A stretch of 7,962 nucleotides of DNA, taken from assembly GCA_028713595.1 (NCBI GenBank), contig JAQTNZ010000096.1, positions 1 to 7,962 on the forward strand, read 5' to 3'. This DNA is from Methylovulum sp. (GTDB lineage: Bacteria > Pseudomonadota > Gammaproteobacteria > Methylococcales > Methylomonadaceae). A program made the position numbers and the translations under genes. The notes beneath the pieces are model-generated. The model saw only the letters and a list, made by a program, of their open reading frames with translations, searched no databases and was not told the DNA's origin. Below are positions 1 through 5,640 of this stretch, piece after piece (the first letter of the stretch is position 1; the number at the start of each line of letters is the position of its first letter).

Positions 1-196
1 AGCTTAAATTCATGCGGTCATTGCCATCGGCAAAAATCCGGTAATTAAGGATGCGCTCCAGCAAGCGTTGCGCATCTTGGCGGGTGTCCGGTTTTTCCAC
101 ACCCACCAAGGCCATAATCCCTGTGCCGATAACGCCAATAGCTTGGCCGTTAACCGTCACTTTCGCGCTAGTGACCCGTTGTATTATGCTAATCAT
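1..196 (-). CDS. dtd: D-aminoacyl-tRNA deacylase, N-terminal part (cut by window edge)
   Basis: The reverse strand reads from ATG at 196 for 65 codons to the window edge, so only the N-terminal part is present. The protein starts MISIIQRVTSAKVTVNGQ and continues with GVIGTGIMALVGVEKPD and LNYRIFADGNDRMNLS. This matches the opening of the Dtd family (IQRV..A.V.V, G.G...L.GVE, YRIF.D..G.MN.S). Dtd hydrolyses D-aminoacyl (and glycyl) esters from mischarged tRNA in the cytoplasm; the catalytic Ser-Gln-Phe region and the cis-Pro motif lie beyond the edge and cannot be checked. An in-frame TAG 15 bases upstream of the ATG limits the start to about this codon. An AGG lies about 13 bases upstream, which is a weak ribosome site. 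The gene follows dmeF on the same strand after 40 bp, so they may be co-transcribed. Confidence 0.88.
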   Translation of the reverse strand, partial: MISIIQRVTSAKVTVNGQAIGVIGTGIMALVGVEKPDTRQDAQRLLERILNYRIFADGNDRMNLS

Positions 197-236
197 TGTT
201 TGTCTAACCTAAAAAGTGCCGCTATTTTCCATAGTG

Positions 237-1196
237 TCAATCACAGCCTTCGTCCGCGCATTGGTTAACTTCCACGGTGATATGTGAGAGTTCGCCCAAG
301 CCTTTTAAGCGGTAAAAAGGCTTGAGCAAGGCTTTATAATAATCGGGCGATTGCGGTTGGTGCGACACCAGCGACACAATCACCGCAAAATGCCCAGGGC
401 CTACGCGCCAGATATGCAAGTCGGCGACACGGTTGTCGGCATCTTGTTCAATGGTTTGTTTTATTTCAATTTTATAACGCAGGTCAAGGCTTTCATCCAC
501 CAGCACCGGACTGGTTTCGCAAACCAACACATAAGCCCAACGGGCAATCACCAGTACCCCGACAATACCCATTACGGGGTCTAGCCATACCCAGCCGTAA
601 TACTTACCCGCTACTAGAGCGACAATCGCCAGCACGGATGTTAGTGCGTCCGCCAGCACATGGGCATAAGCGGCCTTAAGGTTATGGTCGTGATGATGCC
701 CATGGCCGTGGCCGTCATGGGAGGCGTGATGCTGATGGTGATGGTCGTCCTTAAGCAGCAGTGCACATAACATATTGACCAACAGGCCCACGCAGGCAAC
801 GATAATCGCCTCGTCAAACAAAATCACCCGAGGATGGACAATCCGCTCGCCGGATTCCAGTAACATCATCAGCGCCACCACACCCAGCGCGATAGAGCTG
901 GCAAAGCCCCCCAACACCCCGACTTTTCCGGAACTGAACGCAAAGGTCTGATCATCGGCATGGAGTCTGGAATAACGGTAAGCAAACAGCGTAATCATAA
1001 ACGCCGCGACATGGGTCGCCATGTGCCAGCCATCCGCCAACAAGGCCATCGAACCAAACAGCGTGCCCGCGACGATTTCCAGTGTCATCATTAAAAACGT
1101 CAGCACCAGTACCTGCCACGTGCGCCGCTCGCCTTTGTGGCTAATCACGGCAAAGTCATGATGATGCTGCAAATCCTTGAGTTTTTGTGCGTGCAT
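237..1196 (-). CDS. dmeF: CDF family divalent cation efflux transporter, DmeF type
   Basis: This 319-residue inner-membrane protein is a cation diffusion facilitator, which exports divalent metal in exchange for protons. Several hydrophobic segments are visible at about 28-48, 63-73, 96-113, 129-148, 185-197 and 208-225. Helix 2 carries LLADGWHMATH with D55, H58 and H62, and helix 5 carries H179 and D183 (HVLADALTS), the positions that form the transport site in CDF proteins. A histidine-rich loop at 152-171 (HHHQHH...HGHGHHHDH) joins helices 4 and 5. The cytosolic C-terminal domain includes ADLHIWRVGPGH at 258-269. The phrase LADALTSVLAI..LVAGKYYGWVWLDP and the His-rich N-terminus (HHH 11-13) fit the DmeF subgroup (cobalt/nickel), but metal preference cannot be read from sequence, and zinc is possible. 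A GGAAG lies about 9 bases before the ATG. No RcnR/CsoR-type regulator gene or clear operator is adjacent. Confidence 0.9.
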   Translation of the reverse strand: MHAQKLKDLQHHHDFAVISHKGERRTWQVLVLTFLMMTLEIVAGTLFGSMALLADGWHMATHVAAFMITLFAYRYSRLHADDQTFAFSSGKVGVLGGFASSIALGVVALMMLLESGERIVHPRVILFDEAIIVACVGLLVNMLCALLLKDDHHHQHHASHDGHGHGHHHDHNLKAAYAHVLADALTSVLAIVALVAGKYYGWVWLDPVMGIVGVLVIARWAYVLVCETSPVLVDESLDLRYKIEIKQTIEQDADNRVADLHIWRVGPGHFAVIVSLVSHQPQSPDYYKALLKPFYRLKGLGELSHITVEVNQCADEGCD

Positions 1197-1350
1197 GGTC
1201 GGGCTTCCGGTGTTGATGGGTAGGTTGCGGCGTGGGTCAGATACACTGCGCCTGTGGGCTTATAGTACGCCAACTGGTTGGGGTTTTGCCATTAAAACTG
1301 GAGCGAAGTTGTAAGGTGCTGGCTTAAGTGGCCCAGTTTGGTTTGTTGGC

Positions 1351-1372
1351 CAGGCATAGCGGGCCATGCCTG
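1351..1372. repeat. Inverted repeat CAGGCAT-N8-ATGCCTG
   Basis: The two 7-base arms at 1351-1357 and 1366-1372 are perfect reverse complements around an 8-base spacer (AGCGGGCC). No plus-strand gene lies upstream and no T-tract follows, so a terminator is unlikely. A site for a dimeric regulator between the divergent dmeF and Hpt genes is possible; it sits about 43 bp upstream of the TATAAT at 1415. The role is unknown. Confidence 0.45.
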
Positions 1373-1414
1373 TGAAACTTATTTTGCTCATCCGTTCTTT
1401 GCTATACTAAAGCC

Positions 1415-1420
1415 TATAAT
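1415..1420 (+). promoter_or_regulatory. Possible sigma-70 -10 element for the Hpt gene
   Basis: A perfect TATAAT lies 37 bp before the Hpt start codon, with TATACT a few bases upstream at 1403-1408. No good -35 hexamer exists at 16-18 bp spacing (CCGTTC is the best placed), so the promoter would rely on an activator or extended contacts. This is a weak call based on the -10 and position only. Confidence 0.35.
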
Positions 1421-1457
1421 CTGCGATCTTGGATTTTACCCGCCCCCCTGCACTTAA

Positions 1458-1820
1458 ATGCCATCACAACCTATACCTTTAGCCGAAGCCGCGAGCATTA
1501 TTGACCGGAATGTTCTGGCGCAATTACAAGCCGATATGTCCGAAGAGGTTTACCCGCAATTGCTCGCGCTGTTTTTGGCGCAAGGGGCCGAGCGGGTCGA
1601 GACTATTGAAGAGGTGCTGGCCAAAGACGATGTGGCCGCTTTGGCAAACGAGCTGCACGCCTTCAAAAGCGAGGCAGCAACTTTTGGGGCGATACCATTG
1701 GCGGCATTGGTATCGCACATCCATTTGCTGTGCCATCAAGGCAAAAAAGAGCAAGCTTTCGCCGAGGCGGCCGCCATCAGGGCCGCTTGGCTTTTGGTGT
1801 CCGCCGCACTGCAACAGTGA
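1458..1820 (+). CDS. Hpt-domain histidine phosphotransfer protein, LuxU-like
   Basis: This 120-residue, mostly helical protein has no signal peptide or membrane segment. The Hpt signature is HAFKSEAATFGA at residues 67-78, with H67 as the expected phospho-accepting histidine and K70 three residues on. The motif is close to the HALKSSAASFGA-type motif I recall for Vibrio LuxU, and the length (LuxU is about 114 residues) also fits. Its role would be to pass phosphate from a hybrid sensor kinase to a response regulator in the cytoplasm. The next gene, 67 bp downstream on the same strand, is a LuxO-like response regulator, which is LuxU's partner in Vibrio; here it is broken. The start is uncertain on ribosome-site grounds: no Shine-Dalgarno is visible, but a TAA immediately before the ATG in frame excludes an upstream extension. 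No sensor kinase is in the window. Confidence 0.8.
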   Translation: MPSQPIPLAEAASIIDRNVLAQLQADMSEEVYPQLLALFLAQGAERVETIEEVLAKDDVAALANELHAFKSEAATFGAIPLAALVSHIHLLCHQGKKEQAFAEAAAIRAAWLLVSAALQQ

Positions 1821-1887
1821 CCCCACGTCCCTAAGGAAAAGGTCTTTACGGGTTTATTGGCAAATTTAACCCTCCGACGGCAGGCTT

Positions 1888-3271
1888 ATGACAGCGCATC
1901 CTTTCCCGACCGTATTATTGATTGAAGACAGCCCGACCTTAATTATTGTATAAGGATTATCTCCGCCATGAGGACATTTGCCTGCATGCGGTCGGAAAAG
2001 GTTCGGCAGGCTTGCAGTTTATGGCCGAACACATTCCTGATGTGCTGTTGCTGGACTTGAATCTGCCGGATATGGACGGCATGGACATCCTTAAGGTAGT
2101 CCATGAAAAAAAATGGCCCTGCAATGTCGTCGTCATCACCGCTTACGGTAGTGTTGATGTTGCCGTTGATGCTATGCGTTATGGGGCTTTTGATTTTATT
2201 GAAAAACCTTTTTCTGGTAAAAGATTGCTGGTGACGTTGCGCAACGCTTTGGACAGCCGGACATTACAGAATGAGGTCGACCAGCTTCGGCAGGGGTTCC
2301 GCACCCATTATCATGGCTTTGTTGGCGCTTCTTTAGTTATGCAAACGATCTACCGCATCATTGATAGCGCTGCACCTAGCAAGGCTACGGTATTTATCAC
2401 CGGCGAAAGCGGGACAGGTAAAGAAGTGTGCGCGGAGGCCCTCCATCAGCAAAGCCCACGCGGCAAAAACCCCTTTATCGCCCTCAATTGCGCGGCGATA
2501 CCGCATGATTTGATGGAAAGTGAGATTTTCGGCCATGTCAAAGGCGCATTCACGGGGGCGGCCTCTGAGCGCAAAGGCGCGGCGGCACAAGCCGATGGCG
2601 GTACGCTGTTCCTTGATGAAATTTGTGAAATGGATATAGGTCTGCAAGTAAAATAATTGCGATTTATCCAGACCGGGAAAATCCAAAAAGTCGGCGGTTC
2701 CACGACTGAAACCGTGGATTTACGGTTTATTTGCGCCACCAACCGCAATCCTTTGGAAGAGATTGCCGCCGGGCGTTTTCGGGAAGACTTGTTTTACCGC
2801 CTGCACGTCATCCCCATCCATTTGCCGCCGTTACGCGAACGGCAAGGGGATGTATTGCTGATTGCCAACCAATTTTTAAGCGCTTACAGTGCCGAAGAAC
2901 ATAAGGGATTTGTCAGCTTGTCGCCAGAATGTGAAGCCCTATTCACCCGCTATCATTGGCCAGGCAATATCCGTGAGTTGCAAAATGTCATGCGCAATAT
3001 TATCGTGTTGAACCACGGCCCTTTGATTGAAAAAGAGATGTTGCCTGCGCCCTTAAATGCGCTGCTTGCCCATCCCCATAAACCGGCTGTGAATCCTTTG
3101 CCGGACCAGCCCGCCGGGCAAGAAGGCATTTTGCCATTATGGCAGGTGGAAAAAGCGGCGATAGAAAAAGCCATTGCCTATTGCCATGACAATATTCCCA
3201 ACGCCGTCGCCTTGCTGGGCGTTAGCCCCTCAACGATTTATCGCAAGATTCAGGGCTGGCAAAAATCCTGA
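1888..3271 (+). pseudogene. LuxO-like sigma-54 response regulator, broken by a frameshift and an in-frame stop
   Basis: Three pieces together spell one NtrC-class regulator of about 461 residues. From ATG 1888 (GGCAGG just upstream), frame 1 encodes MTAHPFPTVLLIEDSPTL, the start of a receiver domain with the acidic pocket ED, then stops at TAA 1951-1953. The receiver continues in another frame with YKDYLRHE, phospho-acceptor Asp at 2054-2056 (LLLDLNLPDMDG), Thr of VITAY and Lys of EKPF. The AAA+ domain has Walker A GESGTGKE (2402-2425), an intact GAFTGA sigma-54 contact loop (2543-2560) and Walker B GGTLFLDEI (2597-2623). TAA at 2654-2656 then interrupts LQVK-stop-LRFIQTG in the same frame, where the family has K-L-L-R. 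After it come sensor I (ATNRN), arginine fingers (FREDLFYRLH), WPGNIRELQNV and a C-terminal helix-turn-helix (VALLGVSPSTIYRKIQGW). The domain order, length and HTH resemble LuxO. Two independent lesions suggest decay rather than one reading error. Confidence 0.88.
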
Positions 3272-3276
3272 TACTA

Positions 3277-3292
3277 AGCCGGTATCCCGGTT
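3277..3292. terminator. Weak hairpin between convergent genes
   Basis: AGCCGG-TATC-CCGGTT can form a 6-pair stem (one G-T) with a 4-base loop, placed between the ends of the convergent LuxO-like pseudogene and the small secreted-protein gene. It overlaps the stop codon of the latter. No T-tract follows on either strand, so it is at best a poor bidirectional terminator. Confidence 0.22.
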
Positions 3293-3665
3293 AAAAGTGG
3301 TCAATCACGGCATTGATCTGGCGGCCACTGACATCCAAATCAAGTTCTTGGAAATTATCTAGCCAACGCGATCTCACCACGATAGTTTTTAAGTACGCAG
3401 GTACCATCAACTTGCCCTGATAAGAGCCATTGCCGTCAAGGGTGCGGCTATCCAATAAACGTAAACCATCAGCGCCTTTGCTGTAAAAACTTAAGCCCGT
3501 AGCTTCACCTGTCGGGGTGTTCACTTGAATATCAACCGTCACCGTTTGCCGGGTATTATAGGTAAAGGTGTCGCTAGGTGTGACCGTGTTGATGTCGGCG
3601 TTGGCGGTTGCCCCAACACCCAGCCCCAAACATAAGCCTGCCAGTAAAATAATAAATTTGTTCAT
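3291..3665 (-). CDS. Small secreted beta-rich protein downstream of the LruC-type gene
   Basis: This 124-residue protein has a clear Sec signal peptide (MNKFIILLAGLCLGLGVGATANA), with likely cleavage after residue 23 and a mature part of about 101 residues. The mature part alternates short hydrophobic and polar runs (FTYNTRQTVTVDIQV, GSYQGKLMVPAYLKTIVVRS, ELDLDVSGRQINAVIDHF), suggesting a small beta-sandwich. It has no cysteine after the signal peptide and no catalytic motif I can name. The pattern DGNGSYQGKLMVPAYLKTIVV resembles, from memory, the N-terminal beta domain in some LruC-domain proteins; this is a guess. It starts 12 bp after the LruC-type gene on the same strand with a strong GGGGA about 8 bases before the ATG, so the two are almost certainly one operon and probably act together outside the cytoplasm or at the surface. 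Confidence 0.8.
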   Translation of the reverse strand: MNKFIILLAGLCLGLGVGATANADINTVTPSDTFTYNTRQTVTVDIQVNTPTGEATGLSFYSKGADGLRLLDSRTLDGNGSYQGKLMVPAYLKTIVVRSRWLDNFQELDLDVSGRQINAVIDHF

Positions 3666-3677
3666 GATAGTTTCCCC

Positions 3678-5336
3678 TTATTTGCCTAAATAAACATACG
3701 CTTTGTTAGTGGCGTTTAAATACCAGCTTGAATTTTTCGTACCGTTTGCTTCCGCCCATGTTTCAAATAAGCCGTAAGCCAAGGTAATGTCCTTTTGTTC
3801 GGAAGGGTACAACCAGTTATCAGGAATATCCAACGCCCAAGGCAGGTTGCTGGCGGTACGGTAATAGCGTTTTTGGCCGATGTCGGACGTGTCGTCATAA
3901 GTGCCAAACAAACGGGGGTCTGCCAAATCGGTGGGTGGCAGGTCAACCAAATGCGTTTCCAGCCCACGCCGGTTGGTGGCGAAAATAAACGGATTGTACG
4001 GGGCTTTGCCCATAGTCGCTTGGGGCGTGTTGAATGACACATGGGCGACAAAACGTGGGCTGGGCAATTTGGGGCATTGGTTCCAAGTGTTAAAAAAACT
4101 GCATGGATAGCCTTGTCCGGTGTTGGTGATGGCTTTAATATCGGGCGCGACAATAAAGACTGCTTCTTTTTGTTTGTCCTCAGGGCTTAAAGCCACGGCG
4201 GCTTGGTTGTCCCAGGTCAGGGTGGTGGCGGCTTTATTGATAGTGTCCTTGCTTACCCCGGGTAAATGCACACCGAAACCGCGCTGATAAACACCGCCAC
4301 GGGCGGCGATTTCATAAACCATATCGACATCGGTCACTTGGTTTTTAGCGTTCAGGGTTTCAATGGTGCGGTAATTGATAACCACATCATTAAGGTCGTA
4401 ATCGCCTTTAACCGGCCATTGGTCTTCAAAAGCCAAATGCCCATAGCCACTGGCACTAGGATAAAAACGTTGCGCAGAACGGAGCTTGTCTTGCGGGAAG
4501 GCATCCAAATAATCAGGTACGCCGTCACCGTCAGTATCAATCTTATTCAAATCGCTTTTGGCCGCCAAATCATTCATTTGGCTCCTGTCCACGGCACTAA
4601 ACGGGGTAACGTGCACGGCAATGACAACGTCATTAAAGTCATTGTCGCTACCCTTGCCGGGGGTGCGGTTCATATCCTCAAAACCTATAATCAAAAAGCC
4701 ATCTTGGGCATTGGACAGCAGCACATTATGCGCCCGATAATTGTTGGCATCATTTACTTCAGGGTTCAACCCTTTTATCGTGCGGAAAATCCAGTCAGCC
4801 GATTGGTTGGGATCTACCTTGCGCAAGTTAGGTTTCCAGCCATTGGCCATCACTGTAAAACCGATGGCTTCGCCGGCCTTAAATTTGCCTAAATCAATGC
4901 CATTGCCATATTTTAATGGCGGTGTGGAAATGTTCGGGAAAATGATGCTATCTTGCACCTGGCTTTTGCTGGGCAAATCTTCGGCGTTAAATTTAAAAAA
5001 CCCCAACGAGTTTAGGTAGCCCGCCCCTTCAGAGACAAACGATACCGTCACTTGCGCATCTTTCAGCAAATAAATGTTGGCGCCCAAATCATCGGTCACT
5101 AAGTTTTCGGAATTTTTGCTGATGTTCTGGCCTTCGGGTAGTTTTTTCAAAACCCGCGAAATGAGGTCGGACGGTAATTTGCCGCTCATATCGACCATAG
5201 ACTTGGGGGTGCCTGTATTGGCATCGTAGTCGCCAAAGTATTGCCAATCCTTAGCCGTCACTGAGGCGCTGGCCAGCAACAATGCCGCCCCCAATAGGGG
5301 CTGTATTTTCTTTAAGGTGTTTGTGTGGGTTTTCAT
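3678..5336 (-). CDS. Exported LruC/DUF4114 domain-containing protein
   Basis: This 552-residue protein has a Sec signal peptide (cleavage near VTA/KD, residue 28). An N-terminal region is followed by a DUF4114-like segment at about 155-243 (GEAIGFTVMANGW ... GFEDMNR ... GSDNDFNDVVIAV). Next is a calcium-loop-like sequence DTDGDGVPDYLD at 267-278, then an LruC-type domain from about 288 to the end, opened by FEDQWPVKGDYDLNDVVINY. LruC domains are named after a Leptospira surface antigen; their biochemical function is not known to me. The acidic motif D-x-D-x-N-D-V-V occurs twice (231-238 and 312-319), suggesting two related calcium-binding sites. Two cysteines, C412 and C421, may form a disulfide. 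The start is supported by AGGAGA 6 bases before the ATG. A near-consensus sigma-54 promoter and LuxO-box-like sites lie upstream. It is likely periplasmic or surface-exposed, possibly in adhesion or matrix, which is inference. Confidence 0.85.
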   Translation of the reverse strand: MKTHTNTLKKIQPLLGAALLLASASVTAKDWQYFGDYDANTGTPKSMVDMSGKLPSDLISRVLKKLPEGQNISKNSENLVTDDLGANIYLLKDAQVTVSFVSEGAGYLNSLGFFKFNAEDLPSKSQVQDSIIFPNISTPPLKYGNGIDLGKFKAGEAIGFTVMANGWKPNLRKVDPNQSADWIFRTIKGLNPEVNDANNYRAHNVLLSNAQDGFLIIGFEDMNRTPGKGSDNDFNDVVIAVHVTPFSAVDRSQMNDLAAKSDLNKIDTDGDGVPDYLDAFPQDKLRSAQRFYPSASGYGHLAFEDQWPVKGDYDLNDVVINYRTIETLNAKNQVTDVDMVYEIAARGGVYQRGFGVHLPGVSKDTINKAATTLTWDNQAAVALSPEDKQKEAVFIVAPDIKAITNTGQGYPCSFFNTWNQCPKLPSPRFVAHVSFNTPQATMGKAPYNPFIFATNRRGLETHLVDLPPTDLADPRLFGTYDDTSDIGQKRYYRTASNLPWALDIPDNWLYPSEQKDITLAYGLFETWAEANGTKNSSWYLNATNKAYVYLGK

Positions 5337-5428
5337 GACCGTCTCCTGGCTGTCGCCGGTGCAAACGTGCGGTTAATCAATAAAGGCTAGTGTTTTATTT
5401 GCCATTTCATAGGCTCTGTTTGCTATAA

Positions 5429-5445
5429 AGCAAGCATCTTGCCAA
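5429..5445 (-). promoter_or_regulatory. Sigma-54 (-24/-12) promoter of the LruC-type operon
   Basis: The minus strand reads TTGGCAAGATGCTTGCT. Compared with the consensus TTGGCACG-N4-TTGCW, only the C after TTGGCA differs (A here), and the invariant GG and GC are exactly 10 bases apart. Transcription would begin near 5418, giving a leader of about 80 bases before the ATG at 5336. Sigma-54 promoters need an AAA+ activator bound upstream, and candidate LuxO-like sites lie about 75-120 bp upstream. The match is seen directly; activity is inferred. Confidence 0.78.
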
Positions 5446-5520
5446 GTTAAAAAATAAATAAAAACAAGTTATTAGATATGCTGTTGCCTATGCTGAAGCA
5501 GTATAATGGCATTTTGGTTT

Positions 5521-5533
5521 TTGCAAAATGCAA
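5521..5533. promoter_or_regulatory. LuxO-box-like operator 1
   Basis: TTGCA-AAA-TGCAA fully matches the LuxO operator consensus TTGCA-WWW-TGCAA as I recall it from Vibrio qrr promoters. It lies about 76 bp upstream of the sigma-54 promoter of the LruC-type operon, a usual distance for an enhancer-binding protein. The adjacent regulator gene is LuxO-like. Binding is inferred. Confidence 0.65.
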
Positions 5534-5539
5534 TTTTAA

Positions 5540-5552
5540 TCGCATTTTGCAA
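5540..5552. promoter_or_regulatory. LuxO-box-like operator 2
   Basis: TCGCA-TTT-TGCAA matches the same operator at 12 of 13 positions, the second T being replaced by C. Its centre is 19 bp from that of operator 1. Paired sites of this kind are expected for an oligomerising sigma-54 activator. Confidence 0.55.
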
Positions 5553-5559
5553 AATCAAT

Positions 5560-5580
5560 GGGAGAGAGGGGAGGGGGGAG
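5560..5580. other. 21-base homopurine tract, G-rich
   Basis: The plus strand is purines only from 5560 to 5580, with G runs of 3, 4 and 6 split by A or AGAGA. It could form a two-tetrad G-quadruplex or a triplex on the plus strand. It lies between folK and the LuxO-box-like sites, so it may affect folK read-through or local DNA structure. No function is shown. Confidence 0.5.
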
Positions 5581-5640
5581 TGACCAACACGGTTGGCTTA
5601 AACAATGGTTTTTTTAATTATAGGTTAACAGGCTTTAATC

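Larger units (their letters stand above)
1197..1457. other. Divergent intergenic region between dmeF and the Hpt gene
   Basis: This 261-bp region separates two divergent genes and should hold both promoters. Seen here are a perfect 7-bp inverted repeat at 1351-1372 and a consensus TATAAT at 1415-1420, both listed separately. No convincing minus-strand promoter for dmeF was found, although TACTATAAG on the minus strand near 1260-1268 is -10-like without a good -35. No open reading frame of note and no sigma-54 element with correct spacing is present. Confidence 0.5.
5519..5554. repeat. Perfect 13-bp inverted repeat holding two LuxO-box-like palindromes
   Basis: The arm TTTTGCAAAATGC at 5519-5531 is the exact reverse complement of GCATTTTGCAAAA at 5542-5554, with a 10-base A/T-rich spacer. 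Each arm is itself most of a shorter palindrome, so the unit is a pair of operators in mirror arrangement with centres 19 bp apart, close to two helical turns. No T-tract or gene context supports a terminator. Confidence 0.85.
5337..5640. other. Regulatory gap upstream of the LruC-type operon
   Basis: This 304-bp stretch lies between the folK stop and the LruC-type start and holds no gene. On the minus strand, in transcription order, it contains a 21-base purine/pyrimidine tract (5560-5580), two LuxO-box-like palindromes within a 13-bp inverted repeat (5519-5554), an A/T-rich tract (about 5447-5465), a sigma-54 promoter (5429-5445) and a leader of about 80 bases. A direct repeat TATGCTG occurs at 5477-5483 and 5489-5495 (12-bp period). 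A short CCAAC-ACG-GTTGG hairpin at 5584-5596 lies just past folK but has no adjacent T-tract on the folK-transcript side. Confidence 0.7.

Noticed and set aside
68..268. 66-codon plus-strand frame at the left edge
   Set aside because: It is antisense to dtd and the dmeF 3' end, whose minus-strand proteins match known families.
671..744. Repeat-like or low-complexity CAT/ATG-rich DNA
   Set aside because: It encodes the histidine-rich loop of the DmeF-type transporter and needs no separate explanation.
2657..3271. Possible separate gene starting at TTG 2657 after the TAA
   Set aside because: The reading frame and protein family continue directly across the stop, and the start would fall inside the AAA+ domain, so it is the C-terminal part of one broken gene.
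4266..4892. 208-codon plus-strand frame antisense to the LruC-type gene
   Set aside because: The minus-strand protein has a signal peptide, known domains and a ribosome site; the antisense frame shows no family features and reflects codon bias.
5336..5418. Possible Qrr-like small RNA from the sigma-54 promoter
   Set aside because: LuxO targets in Vibrio are small RNAs, but this 80-base leader has no terminator hairpin with a T-tract and no resemblance to the conserved Qrr core I recall; it runs into a gene with a strong ribosome site.
5506..5531. Second sigma-54-like element on the plus strand (TGGCATTTTGGTTTTTGC)
   Set aside because: The GG to GC spacing is 13 rather than 10 and no plus-strand gene follows.
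5584..5596. Terminator after folK (CCAAC-ACG-GTTGG hairpin)
   Set aside because: The stem is only 5 bp and no T-tract follows on the minus strand; the T run nearby is on the wrong side.
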